DNA of 64,000 bases from Rutpela maculata (taxonomy: Eukaryota > Arthropoda > Insecta > Coleoptera > Cerambycidae), in assembly GCA_936432065.2 (NCBI GenBank), contig OW386285.2, positions 175,937,984 to 176,001,983 of the forward strand, given 5' to 3'. Both the position numbers and the translations under genes were made by a program. Shown in pieces: positions 42,145 through 51,915 of the stretch; the first letter of the stretch is position 1, and each line of letters opens with the position of its first letter. A model generated the notes under the pieces. That model had not been told where the DNA came from and did not search any database. It was given only the letters and a program-made list of their open reading frames with translations.

Positions 42145-43270
42145 GTGTATCATACTAGCTGTTCTTCCAGAATTGTGTGTTGTGATATCAAACTTAGTGA
42201 TCTATTATCTCAATCAAAAGATGTTAGTGATGAAATAGCATGTTCACATGATGAATTGATATCAGTGGATGAATTGATATCATTGACAACATCAAATGAA
42301 GAATTAAAAATTGAAAATAATCATCTGAAAATTGAAACAAAAAATAGTTCAATTGGAAGAAAAAATAAAAGAGTTATCCAAAGAATACATCTTATATCAA
42401 AAAAAAAATACAATATGACCCCTGCTCCATGGAGAATTTGAATAGTAACAAAGACCTAAAGACATTCATAGCAGTCGAAGTTGAAAGGAGATTATCCACT
42501 GTTTTAGATGATTTGTTACGGATAAAAGTTAAAATAAATCATTTAGAAACCATAAACAGAACAGGTCAAGCAAAAAAAAAAGAGTAACAAAAAAAGTCAA
42601 TACATTCCATCAAACAAAAACTTATCTCAAGACAAATAAATCAGTGACCCCCAAACAAAAATCAGATCAGTTAATTCAAAATGAGCTGGAAGTTAAACAG
42701 AGAATGATAATGAATGATTTAATTAACTTAAACCCAAACATTCCGGAAAGTACCCCAATAAATGAGTCATCAGTGTCTGCTGAAATCTCTAACCCTAATT
42801 CACTATCTACTGAGGAAAATGAAAACTTCATTATAGTTCCATCTAAGAGAGGAAAAAAACCAAAACAACTTAACCTAAATCAGTATTCAAATAAAACGAC
42901 TGGCAATAATAGCAAAGGTACTGGTGCGGCGAGTAGTCTTCTTGCGCCTGCCCCCACCACAAATTGGATATGGGTAGGAGGTCTGAGAGAACCAGTCACT
43001 CTCGAGCACACGAAGGAGTACATCTCACTAAAGTGGCCAGACTCATCGATTTTATGCTACGACCTAAAGTCCAAGGGATGTAAGAAGTGCTTCAAAGTTG
43101 GCAGTTCGAAAATGTCTACGGAGGAGCTTATGAAATCGGAAAGTTGGCCGGAGGAGGTAATTAATACCTCCTCCGGCCAACTTTCCACATCCCTTCCTCG
43201 CCAGATCAAAAGCAGACCATGCTGGATAATTTGCAACAATCCTGTACTTCAAAATCTTGTTTTAAAATAG
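42145..43270 (+). pseudogene. LINE E ORF1 (decayed)
   Basis: 42145-42441 reads as a helical region (ELISLTTSNEELKIENNHLK). After a broken stretch, 42644-43270 holds a linker (EENENFIIVPSKRGKKPKQ) and the RRM-like domain (TNWIWVGGLREPVTLEHTKEY) ending ESWPEEV. Just after that a perfect palindrome (43138-43186) replaces the expected tail, and the ORF2 frame begins in the -1 frame. The N-terminal cysteine finger is missing. Confidence 0.75.
43138..43186. repeat. Perfect 22-bp-arm palindrome within LINE E
   Basis: GGAAAGTTGGCCGGAGGAGG followed by TA (43138-43159) is exactly mirrored at 43165-43186 around the 5-base loop ATTAA. The left arm encodes the conserved SWPEE of the ORF1 domain; the right arm appears to be an inverted copy of it. 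Confidence 0.9.
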
Positions 43271-43795
43271 CTCATGTTAATGTACAATGTTTAAGTAATA
43301 AGTTAAACATTGTTGATGTTTTTAATCACACTGAGAATATAAACATTTTATGTATATCAGAGCATTGGGCTACTTCCGATGAAATCGAGAATCTAACTAT
43401 CCACTATCCTGATGGCTAGCTATTGTAGAATTAATAGACGTCATGGTGGTGTTGCTATTTATGTTGACAATATTGTTAAATCAAAAATTAATACTGCTAC
43501 ATTTTTGAGTAACTTAACTCTGAGATGAGAGATTTGTTGCTTAGTTTTGTGTTTTAAAAGAAAAATTTTGTTATTAGTCATTTATAGGCCTCCTTCTGGA
43601 GACTTCAATATTTTTTTGGCTAAATTGTAGGGATGTTTAATCCTTCTCAACAAAAAATATGACCACCTAATTCTTTGTGGGGATCTTAATGTAGATTTTC
43701 GCTCAAATTCACATAATAGGCAACTACTATCTGACATTTTTGAATCATTTAATATCTCCACTTATCTCAATGAACTCATTCGAGTAGTAAGTAAT
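43219..43795 (+). pseudogene. LINE E endonuclease, N-terminal part
   Basis: 43219-43419 encodes FKIAHVNVQCLSNKLN and CISEHWA, the start of the endonuclease. After a stop at 43417-43419 the domain continues in other frames (HGGVAIYV, VIYRPPSGDF, LCGDLNVDF) to about 43795. Several stops and shifts make it inactive. LINE G inserted before the final SDH-like part. Confidence 0.8.
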
Positions 43796-43810
43796 ATATC
43801 CAAGTCCAAG

Positions 43811-44325
43811 ATGGAGGCGGACGTGTTGCGATCGAATGCCGAGTGTAAAAATATATGTAAATACTGTAAGAAACCTGTTATAAATTGTGTTAAGTGTAAT
43901 AAGTGTGAGGAAATATTTCATCCTCGTTGTATGATACAAGCATCACAAGTGAAAAACCCGATTTGCCGGCATGAATTGCCTAAAAATGAATCGCAGAGTG
44001 AGGTTAATGTTAGTATGCATTATGAAGCTGATATTAATATTTATGTGGCAGAAAATAAACTGCTGAGACAGCTGGTCAGAGAGATGGAATCGAAGTGCAA
44101 TATTCTAAGTGACAATTGCGATTTATTGAAGGAGAAAATTGGATTTCTCAGTGATAAACTTGAAAAATATGAAAAAAAACCTATCGCCATAGAAAAAAAC
44201 GCAAATATCAACCAAGTCTCTCAAGGTCAACGTTCACTTAGCAATAAAAATGCGCCTGCCGTACAGGCAGCCCAGGTGGCAGCCAAATATTCAACAGTGA
44301 CAACCAATGGTGCCAACATAACGTC
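43811..44325 (+). pseudogene. LINE G ORF1, N-terminal part
   Basis: 171 codons encode a cysteine finger (CKYCKK...CVKCNKCEEIFHPRC, residues ~17-45), an acidic linker and a coiled coil (ENKLLRQLVREMESKCNIL..., ~80-125). The frame continues exactly at 47172 after LINE F: both sides of the insertion carry aacataacgtc, and removal of F would leave a continuous ORF1 of about 344 codons. This is the RNA-binding-type ORF1 protein of the clade. Confidence 0.9.
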
Positions 44326-47095
44326 AGCCTTGGTATTAAAATTCCTTTACACTAACATAGCATCACTACCAGCTAAACTTCAAGAATTTCTAACTGTAGT
44401 TACCGACACAGATCCAACGGTGATATTAGTTGCGGAAACGTGGCTGTCACAAAGCATCCCGGACACCTTAGTGAGCATACCAAATTACAAAATTTTCAGA
44501 TGCGACCGGCAAACGGGAAGAGGCGGAGGTGTCTGTATATATGTTAAGGAATCTCTTGGCAGCGACATTTTACGGACGAAAGTGTTTGAGAATTATACAA
44601 CTCCGGTCGAATCAATCTGGGTAGAAATAAGGCTCAGGGATTTGGTTTTCAACACAGCTTGTATCTATAGACCTCCAAGCCTATCAAAAGCAGACGATGA
44701 ACCATTATTGACCGTACTAACAGAAACGGGCTCGAACCTAGAAAACCTATTTATATTCGGAGACTTCAACTATCCTACGCTGGATTGGAACAACCCTACG
44801 CCCTCAGAAAATAACTCAGCGGCTGACATATTTATGAATGCATTCCTGTCAAACAGCCTCGTTCAACATATAAAACAACCCACACGCTTCAGGCACAACA
44901 ACAGACCCTCGACCCTAGACTTGCTGTTTACCTCGGATGAAGAACTTGTTTCTACCATGGAGTATCATGCTCCAATTGGTCTGAGTGACCACCTAGTTAT
45001 TGTTGTAACCTCTCAAGTTATGTGCAATATAAACTTAGATAGATCATTTCCAAAGAAGAACTTCAGGTTAGGAAATTACAATGAAATCGACCAACACTTC
45101 CACAATACGTCTGTGCCATTGACAAATATAAATGAGAGCTGGATTACATTTCTCGGGGAAGCAAATTACTGCATGGATCAGTTTATCCCAGAATATAGTA
45201 TTAAAAAGTCCAAATCAAAACCATGGATCACTTCTGAGCTAAGAAATTTGATTAACAAAAAAAGGAAATGTTGGCATAAGTACCGGTTTTCGAATTCACA
45301 AGAGGATTATTATGCATATAGACTCAGCTGCAATAAAGTCTCAACTGAAATAAAAAATGCCAAGTCAAGATATGAACATGAGCTAGTTGATCATAAAAGT
45401 AATAAGCGTTTCTACAGATACGTCAAAAGTACTCTGCAATCTAGAGTCAGCACGCCTGTTTTATGTGATGGCAACGGGGATTTAGTAAGCAATCCTGAAG
45501 CAGTAGCTAACATGTTTGCAAAGGAATTCACGAAAAGCTTTGGTGTGGAACCCATGAACAATCTTCCAGATATTCTTCACAGCCCAAAAGTAGCAAACTC
45601 TCTTACTATGGTAGACATAACAGAAAACAAGGTAATAAGTGCTCTCAAGGGCATTAAACTGGACTGTAGCCCAGGACCAGATGATATACATCCAGCATTC
45701 CTTGCGAACACCCCTTCAGTAGTGGGCCATTTAACAAGTCTTATGAGAATGTCATTAGAGGAAGGAAAAATACCAAACCAATGGAAAACGTCCACTATCA
45801 TCCCAATATATAAAAAAGGCAGCAAATTCGATCCCGGAAACTACAGGCAAGTAAGCCTAACCTCCATACCTTGCAAGATGATGGAAAAAATTTTGGTAGA
45901 GAAACTTACTACATTTTTCCTTGAAAACAAAGTGATATCTAAGAAACAACATGGGTTTCTTCCCGGTAGATCAACAGTATCAAATCTGCTGGAGTGCGTT
46001 AATTCCTGGACTTTGTCAGTGGATAGAAATGAACCAGTAGACATAATCTATCTCGACTTCAAGAAAGCCTTTGACCAGGTTCCTCACAATAGACTGATTG
46101 AAAAGTTGGAATTTTATGGCATACGAGGAAATTTATTAAGTTGGATCGAGGATTTTTTATCTGGCAGAAGCGGTAGAGTGAGAATTGAGGGAGAATTATC
46201 GGATAGCTACCAAATGACAAGTGGAGTCCCGCAAGGTTCTGTGCTGGGCCCCGTCCTATTTAATGTCTACATTAGTGACCTTATAGTAGGGCTAAAATCC
46301 GACATATCTATGTTTGCCGATGACACTAAAATATACAACAATCCACTAACTCACTACCAGGAGATAGTTGTTGACTTACAGAGAATCGAAGAATGGTGTA
46401 CTCTTTGGAAGCTGGCTCTTAACGAAAATAAGTGCTCGGTTATTCATGTGGGCTCAAAAAACCCCTGTCATCAGTTTTTACTAAATAACACACCAATTAA
46501 AAATGTAGAGCTACAAGAAGACCTAGGAGTCACCATAAGTCAAGATCTAAAATGGGCACCTCATATAGGAAGAATCATAAAAAAGGCAAACTCAGTCACC
46601 TATATGGTCTCTCGAGCTTTTAGGAACATCTCACCGGAACTCCTTGAAAAAATATATAAAATCTATATTAGGCCAATGCTTGAATACGCGGCACCAGTAT
46701 GGAACCCATATTTCGTAAAAGACATTCATGCACTAGAACAAACCCAAAGACGGATTACCAAACTCTCTCCTGCAATTTGTCACCTAACTTACGAACAGCG
46801 CCTCAAAAAACTACACTTGACAACACTAATAGATAGGAGGCTCCGTGGTGACCTAATAGAAACCTACAAAATACTTCATGGGCATTATTCAATTGATCTT
46901 CAAATTTTCTCACTAAACACGGATAGAAGACTAAGGGGACATAACTACAAACTAGTTAGGAACAAATTTCATAAACTATGCCGCCAGCACTTCCTCTCTA
47001 ACAGAGTAAATAGGGACTGGAACTCTCTATCAAATGACTGTGTTTGTGCAGTGTCAGTGAACTCATTTAAGAACTGCTATGACTCTTCCCATTAA
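43811..47095 (+). CDS. Chimeric ORF: LINE G ORF1 N-terminus joined to LINE F endonuclease-RT
   Basis: An uninterrupted 1094-codon frame. Residues 1-171 are the finger and coiled coil of G ORF1. From ~172 it is F: endonuclease (FLYTNIASLPAKL, VAETWL ~208, FGDFN ~316, LSDHL ~392), RT (DFKKAFDQVPHN, SGVPQGSVLGP ~807, FADDTKIY ~836) and the C-terminal region with RPMLEYAAPVWNP and RRLRGDLIETYKILHG. The join is an accident of in-frame insertion. All visible F catalytic motifs are intact. If G's promoter were active, a finger-endonuclease-RT fusion protein could be made. A native single-ORF element is ruled out by the 11-bp target duplication. Confidence 0.9.
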   Translation: MEADVLRSNAECKNICKYCKKPVINCVKCNKCEEIFHPRCMIQASQVKNPICRHELPKNESQSEVNVSMHYEADINIYVAENKLLRQLVREMESKCNILSDNCDLLKEKIGFLSDKLEKYEKKPIAIEKNANINQVSQGQRSLSNKNAPAVQAAQVAAKYSTVTTNGANITSALVLKFLYTNIASLPAKLQEFLTVVTDTDPTVILVAETWLSQSIPDTLVSIPNYKIFRCDRQTGRGGGVCIYVKESLGSDILRTKVFENYTTPVESIWVEIRLRDLVFNTACIYRPPSLSKADDEPLLTVLTETGSNLENLFIFGDFNYPTLDWNNPTPSENNSAADIFMNAFLSNSLVQHIKQPTRFRHNNRPSTLDLLFTSDEELVSTMEYHAPIGLSDHLVIVVTSQVMCNINLDRSFPKKNFRLGNYNEIDQHFHNTSVPLTNINESWITFLGEANYCMDQFIPEYSIKKSKSKPWITSELRNLINKKRKCWHKYRFSNSQEDYYAYRLSCNKVSTEIKNAKSRYEHELVDHKSNKRFYRYVKSTLQSRVSTPVLCDGNGDLVSNPEAVANMFAKEFTKSFGVEPMNNLPDILHSPKVANSLTMVDITENKVISALKGIKLDCSPGPDDIHPAFLANTPSVVGHLTSLMRMSLEEGKIPNQWKTSTIIPIYKKGSKFDPGNYRQVSLTSIPCKMMEKILVEKLTTFFLENKVISKKQHGFLPGRSTVSNLLECVNSWTLSVDRNEPVDIIYLDFKKAFDQVPHNRLIEKLEFYGIRGNLLSWIEDFLSGRSGRVRIEGELSDSYQMTSGVPQGSVLGPVLFNVYISDLIVGLKSDISMFADDTKIYNNPLTHYQEIVVDLQRIEEWCTLWKLALNENKCSVIHVGSKNPCHQFLLNNTPIKNVELQEDLGVTISQDLKWAPHIGRIIKKANSVTYMVSRAFRNISPELLEKIYKIYIRPMLEYAAPVWNPYFVKDIHALEQTQRRITKLSPAICHLTYEQRLKKLHLTTLIDRRLRGDLIETYKILHGHYSIDLQIFSLNTDRRLRGHNYKLVRNKFHKLCRQHFLSNRVNRDWNSLSNDCVCAVSVNSFKNCYDSSH

Positions 47096-47160
47096 TACTC
47101 TAAGCTAATTAAAAGTTTAAACAGCTTCGCTGCCTAACTTATGATGATAATAATAATAAT
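44326..47160 (+). mobile_element. 5'-truncated CR1/L2-like LINE 'F'
   Basis: 2835 bp flanked by the perfect 11-bp duplication aacataacgtc (44315-44325 and 47161-47171). It starts at the first residues of the endonuclease and ends after a short 3' UTR in ATGATGATAATAATAATAAT. The sequence differs clearly from E, G, K and J, especially in the C-terminal region, so it is a separate LINE family. Confidence 0.93.
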
Positions 47161-47171
47161 AACATAACGTC

Positions 47172-47691
47172 GATGAACTCCCAACCAAATGTCAAACAGC
47201 AAAATGGAAATGTAAACATTATTAATCCCAAGGAAGTGCGATCGGCAATTCTGCAAGCTCAAACAGAAAGTAAAATGCGTGAAATATGTCAACTAGGTCA
47301 ACCAATTTCAGTTGAGATTGATGGAGGCTGGGAAAAAGTAAAACGAAGAAAAAATCGAAGATTTGTTGTGGGAGGCAATGAGAATAGCACGGAGATAACG
47401 GCAGTTCCCAAACTCGTATCTCTACATGTAACAAGGCTTGATCCACGTACGAAACCGGACGACTTAAAAAATATACTCAAGACAAACTTCCCTGAAGTCA
47501 CTTGTGAAGCACACCCATCTAAATATCCTGAACTGTATGGTTCAATGAAAGTAACCATTCGACAAGATAATTTCAAGAATGCCTGGAAACGGGAGATTTG
47601 GCCTAGTGGTGCTTTTGTATCTAGGTTTTTTGTAAAGAGGAGGATACCACCACAAGAGCAGTATCAGGTGGATCCTCAGGCTTCAGTCTAA
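47172..47691 (+). pseudogene. LINE G ORF1, C-terminal part
   Basis: Continues ORF1 after LINE F. It has a basic stretch (WEKVKRRKNRRF), then the RRM-like domain (VSLHVTRLDPRTKPDDLKN) ending REIWPSGAFVSRFFVKRR. The FF codons are a T6 tract (47626-47631). The ORF ends at TAA 47689-47691, while the -1 frame is open from 47625 straight into ORF2. Confidence 0.88.
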
Positions 47692-49766
47692 ATCATAGTC
47701 TACAAAAAGAATCAGATTTTAGTGTTTATTGTCAGAATGACAGAGAATTCCAGGCAAAAACTGAAACTTTTTACACTAGTGTACGTTCTAAAGATTGTGA
47801 TGTGGTTGACATTACTGAATCCTGTTTGAGTCGTGTCTTATTACATTTTAATATCCGGTGCTTGCGGAATAAGATAGATGAGATAGAAGCCATGGACTTT
47901 CAACATGACTATCTATGTTTCAGTGAACACTGGATGTTGACTGATGAAATACGTAACGCTACTATTGAAAACTATGATTTGCTTAGCTTTTTTGCAAGAT
48001 CGAACCACATACACGGTGGGGTGGCAATCTATGGCAAAAAAAACCTAGCCAACCTTTGCAAACAACGAGTAGATATTGTAAACCTTTCTCAGGAGCTTTA
48101 TTGTGAACTTTGTGCTATTGAGGCAATAGAACTTAATCTAATAATCATAACCATCTATAGGTCACCTCTCGGTGATTTTAAAACTTTTATGAATATCATG
48201 AATACTGTCCTCGAATTAATATCTAAATCAACACGTAAAGTGATAATAAATGGAGACTTTAACATTAAATTTAATACTCTTGATAAAAATAATATACGAT
48301 TCACAGATTTGTTAGCTACCTTCAATCTCTATCCTATCATATTGGACAACACAAGAGGAAACTCTTGCTTAGATAATGTTATAACGTATATTAATAGTAA
48401 TGAGTATATACCTTTTATATCTAATGTAGATTTATCGGACCACCGGGGTGGGGTGTTGGTTTATTTTTTGCAGACAATGTAAAAAAACCTGAGACAGATG
48501 AGACCCCAAGAATTTCTATGCCCATCACACAATCTGGTTTATTTACCTTGAATAGCTATGTTAAGTGCGTAAATTGGGATTTTTTGGATGATATGGATAC
48601 AGATGTTAACGAGAAATGTAATAATTTTATCAATGTTTTACAAATAGGAATGGACATGACTTTTCCCACAAAAATAATTAAGAATAATAATAGTCTAAAC
48701 AGTAAAAGTAAAATTGTGTGGTTTAATGGGGAATTAAGAGCTATGAGAGATAAGTTAAACTTTCTCTATGACATTTCAAAAATAATGCCGGAATATAAGA
48801 CCATACATAATAGGTATCGACTTCAATATAAACAAGCACTCAAAAATGCTAAAATTAATGCCAACAATAACTTTATTAAAAATTCTGCCAATAAACAGAA
48901 AGCTATGTGGAGTGTCATCAACGGAGGTACAGTGAAACACAATACTGTTAAAACTGATTTAACTGCCAATGACCTCAATTTGTTTTTTTGTAAATATTGC
49001 TCAAAATATCATTAACGATTTGCCTCATACCGATAATACTGAGAACAATACAAACATTTCGGATAAGTCACGCGTTTCAATATCCGCCCTCGATTTTGAG
49101 GAGCTTTCGATTATCGAAACAAGGGATATTATCTATAGCCTAAAAAATACACACTCAAGGGATATATACGGGCTAAATACGCAAATATTGAAATGTATTG
49201 GAAATGAAATAGCCGTACCACTTACTAAGCTTCTTAACTTATGTTTAAAAAATAATATATTTCCTGATGCTTTCAAGCAATCCAAGGTCTTACCTATACA
49301 TAAAAAAGGCTCCCTAAATGAATGCAGTAATTTTAGGCCCATTACTATTGTACCTATTCTAGGCAAAATATTAGAAATTGCATTAAAACAAAGAATTATA
49401 ACACATTTTGAATCGCATGATCTATTTAATAAATCACAATTTGGTTTTAGGAAATCATACAATTGATGCAATAAATAAATTGATCTCCACTGTTGAGGAC
49501 GGCTATCACAATGGGGAAAGTACTGGAAGTCTAATGTGTGACTTGACAAAAGCGTTTGACTGCGTCTCCTTTGATATTCTAGTTGATAAACTGGCTTATT
49601 ACAACTTCTCTCAAAACTGTCTTGAGTTTATGCACTCCTACTTAGTAGGTCGAAGGCAGTTTGTGGCACTTAATGGACAGAACTCATCACTCCTGAATAC
49701 CACTCATGGGGTGCCACAAGGCTCCGTGCTGGGGCCGGTGTTGTTTTTGATTTATATCAATGATAT
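47625..49766 (+). pseudogene. LINE G ORF2: endonuclease and first part of RT (frameshifted)
   Basis: The frame 47625-48482 encodes the endonuclease (LLHFNIRCLRNK, CFSEHWM, NGDFNIKF, LSDHRGG). Frames 48518-49015, 48969-49466 and 49408-49766 carry the linker and RT fingers and palm (ECSNFRPITIVP, CDLTKAFDCVS, HGVPQGSVLGPVLFLIYINDI). Three frame changes disable it. No ATG opens the endonuclease frame; it is open upstream into ORF1. The coding sequence is then cut by gypsy H between INDI and TDCN. Confidence 0.88.
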
Positions 49767-51865
49767 TGTTGTAGAACTCTCCAAAATCGTCCTAAGTTGA
49801 AGACAATCAAAATTCGACTTAGGCAAAAATTTCATTTAAAGACATTTTCGGGAGTCTGCAGAGGCGCAGATCAGTCCACAAGGACCGTTTTGGGTTCTAT
49901 AAGGCGTTGGAAATGACCAGGCGAAAATTCGAAGAAACACCGAATTTTCACTTAGGAAAAATGTTTTTGGTTCAGAATATCAGAGTAGAAGTATATAATG
50001 ACAAAGATTTATGAATAATATACTTTTTCAAAGGTACCATAAATTGGACTTTGAAAAATAATATTTTTGGAAGGGCGTCAAAATTTGGCCCAAGAATCGA
50101 TTTATCGAAAGTACGCCAAAGTTTCACTTGCAGACTAATTTTTCAAAACTGCGTCGAAATTTGGCTTGAAGATCGATTTTTCAAAAGTACACCAAAATTT
50201 CACCCGCAGATTAACTTTTCAAAAGTACCTTGAAATTTGGCTTGAAAATCGATTTTTCAAAAGTACGCCAAAATTTCACCCGCAGATTAACTTTTCAAAA
50301 GTACCTTGAAATTTGGCTTGAAAATCAATTTTTCAAAAGTACGCCAAAATTTCACCCGCAGATTAACTTTTCAAAAGTACCTTGAAATTTGGCTTGAAAA
50401 TCGATTTTTCAAAAGTACGCCAAAATTTCACCCGCAGATTAGTTTTTCAAAAGTACCTTGAAATTTGGCTCGAAAATCGATTTTTCAAAAGTACGCTAAA
50501 ATTGGTCTTAAACTGGATTTTTCAAAAGTACCACGAAGTCAGTTTAAAAAGTACCACGAAAATATACTTTAAATTATTTTTTATTTTTTATTCCTCAACC
50601 AAAGACATTGACCTTTGAGGTACGATCATTGAAAGCACAATTCTAAAGTATGAGCATAAAATTTTAACGATGCACTGCATCCAAAAGGCAAAATAGAAGA
50701 TTTTGTCAAAGCCGGCGTAGTGCCGATAAGCAAAAATTGATAAAAATCAATGCATATGTACAAGGCCGGTTTCTCGCATGGAAAGAGTTTGGATTGACCC
50801 AGCGGCTCGCAATTTGGTCGAGCGCGTTGAGTAGTCCAGACAAAGCGATGGTAGAAAAGCCAATAACGGGGCTTTTCAAATGACAAAGTTATAGAGGAAA
50901 ACGCCTTGTGCATAAAAATCCAAAAATTCAATTTTGCCTAATAGTCGCTCGAAGGTGAGACGCTGCCAAATCGATATTATTAATCGACTGTGATAAGGGT
51001 TAGTAAGTCGTGGACTGATCGAACGCCACTCAACTTATGCAGTAATAAGTCCTCTGAATGTGTTTGAGTACGTGAATCTCCACGATACAAGAACTTTAAA
51101 GCTAAGTAGTCTCTAGCGAAACTAAATTCATTTAGTAAAACTTTTTTAAGTTAATTTCAGTCAGCCTTAATTATTCATTTACCCAGAGTCTGAAATGATT
51201 CTAAAAGCTCACATTTTGATTCTGAGAAGGTACGTATGAATCTTTTCTACCTAATCGATCGTTAGCGTGAGCGCTCTCGCTTGTATGGTCTGAAAGTCAC
51301 TACCTTGATTGGGGAAGGCACGATTCTTTCTTGAGAATTTTGTATAACCAATTCTGTTAAATAAACGGATTCCTTGAACTAATATTTCTTAATTGATCTT
51401 GAGGCCTGTTGACGGTCTATAATCCCTGGAACTTTCGTATAGAAAACCGGATGTGTCGAGTTAATTCGCATTAACGTTCGACCTTCTGGTTGCTTTACGA
51501 AGGTTTGATAGGGATTTTTTTATGCGTTTTTTGAGAAATATATTCCGTTATTAATGGACCAAAACGTGATTTTCGCGTACCAAAACTAATCCCTCCGCAG
51601 AGAAATTCTTCGGTTGGGATTTTTTTATGCAAAAATTCAGGAAATTAAGAGGTGCCTAAACCCCTAACGAGGGAATTCGGGTCCAGAGAGAGCGTAGTTT
51701 CCGATCCGTGGTAGTGCCGCCTTGGTCCCATTACTCGGCTACCGAAGTGCATCTTATCTCGAACCCGCCTGGGAGGTAGAAGAACGGGGTAATACGCGAC
51801 TGGCGCCCCCTGAGAAATAAATTGGTGTCGCGTCATTTTGACGCCCGGTAGTGCGTTCTTCTACA
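49767..51865 (+). repeat. 5' LTR of gypsy H
   Basis: Begins TGTTGTAGAAC and ends GTTCTTCTACA. At 2.1 kb it is unusually long for a gypsy LTR. It contains a tandem array of 76-bp units at about 50060-50530. An AATAAA-like TAAATAAACG lies near 51360. The promoter start was not located. Confidence 0.95.
50060..50530 (+). repeat. 76-bp tandem repeats in the 5' LTR
   Basis: AAAAGTACCT recurs at 50221, 50297, 50373 and 50449, exactly 76 bp apart. Each unit has two diverged halves of about 38 bp, each containing TTTTCAAAAGTAC. The same array sits at 58056-58526 in the 3' LTR. Confidence 0.9.
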
Positions 51866-51883
51866 TGGCGCCCAACGTGTGGC
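51866..51883 (+). promoter_or_regulatory. Primer-binding site of gypsy H
   Basis: TGGCGCCCAACGTGTGG begins directly after the LTR. TGG complements a tRNA CCA end. The tRNA species is not assigned. Confidence 0.8.
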
Positions 51884-51915
51884 GTTGTTAGTCAGCAGGG
51901 CTTTCTGGAAAGGAT

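Larger units (their letters stand above)
42130..43795 (+). mobile_element. CR1-like LINE 'E', 5' segment
   Basis: Contains ORF1 without its N-terminal finger and the first two-thirds of the endonuclease. It is interrupted by LINE G; the endonuclease resumes at 61195 (ESAIDYMVTDLP). The reading frame is broken several times. Confidence 0.8.

Noticed and set aside
43811..47095. 1094-codon frame as a new single-ORF LINE architecture
   Set aside because: The 11-bp target duplication and the resumption of G ORF1 at 47172 show it is a nested insertion.
50060..50530. 76-bp repeats considered as an independent minisatellite
   Set aside because: The identical array is in both LTRs at a constant offset of 7996, so it belongs to the LTR.
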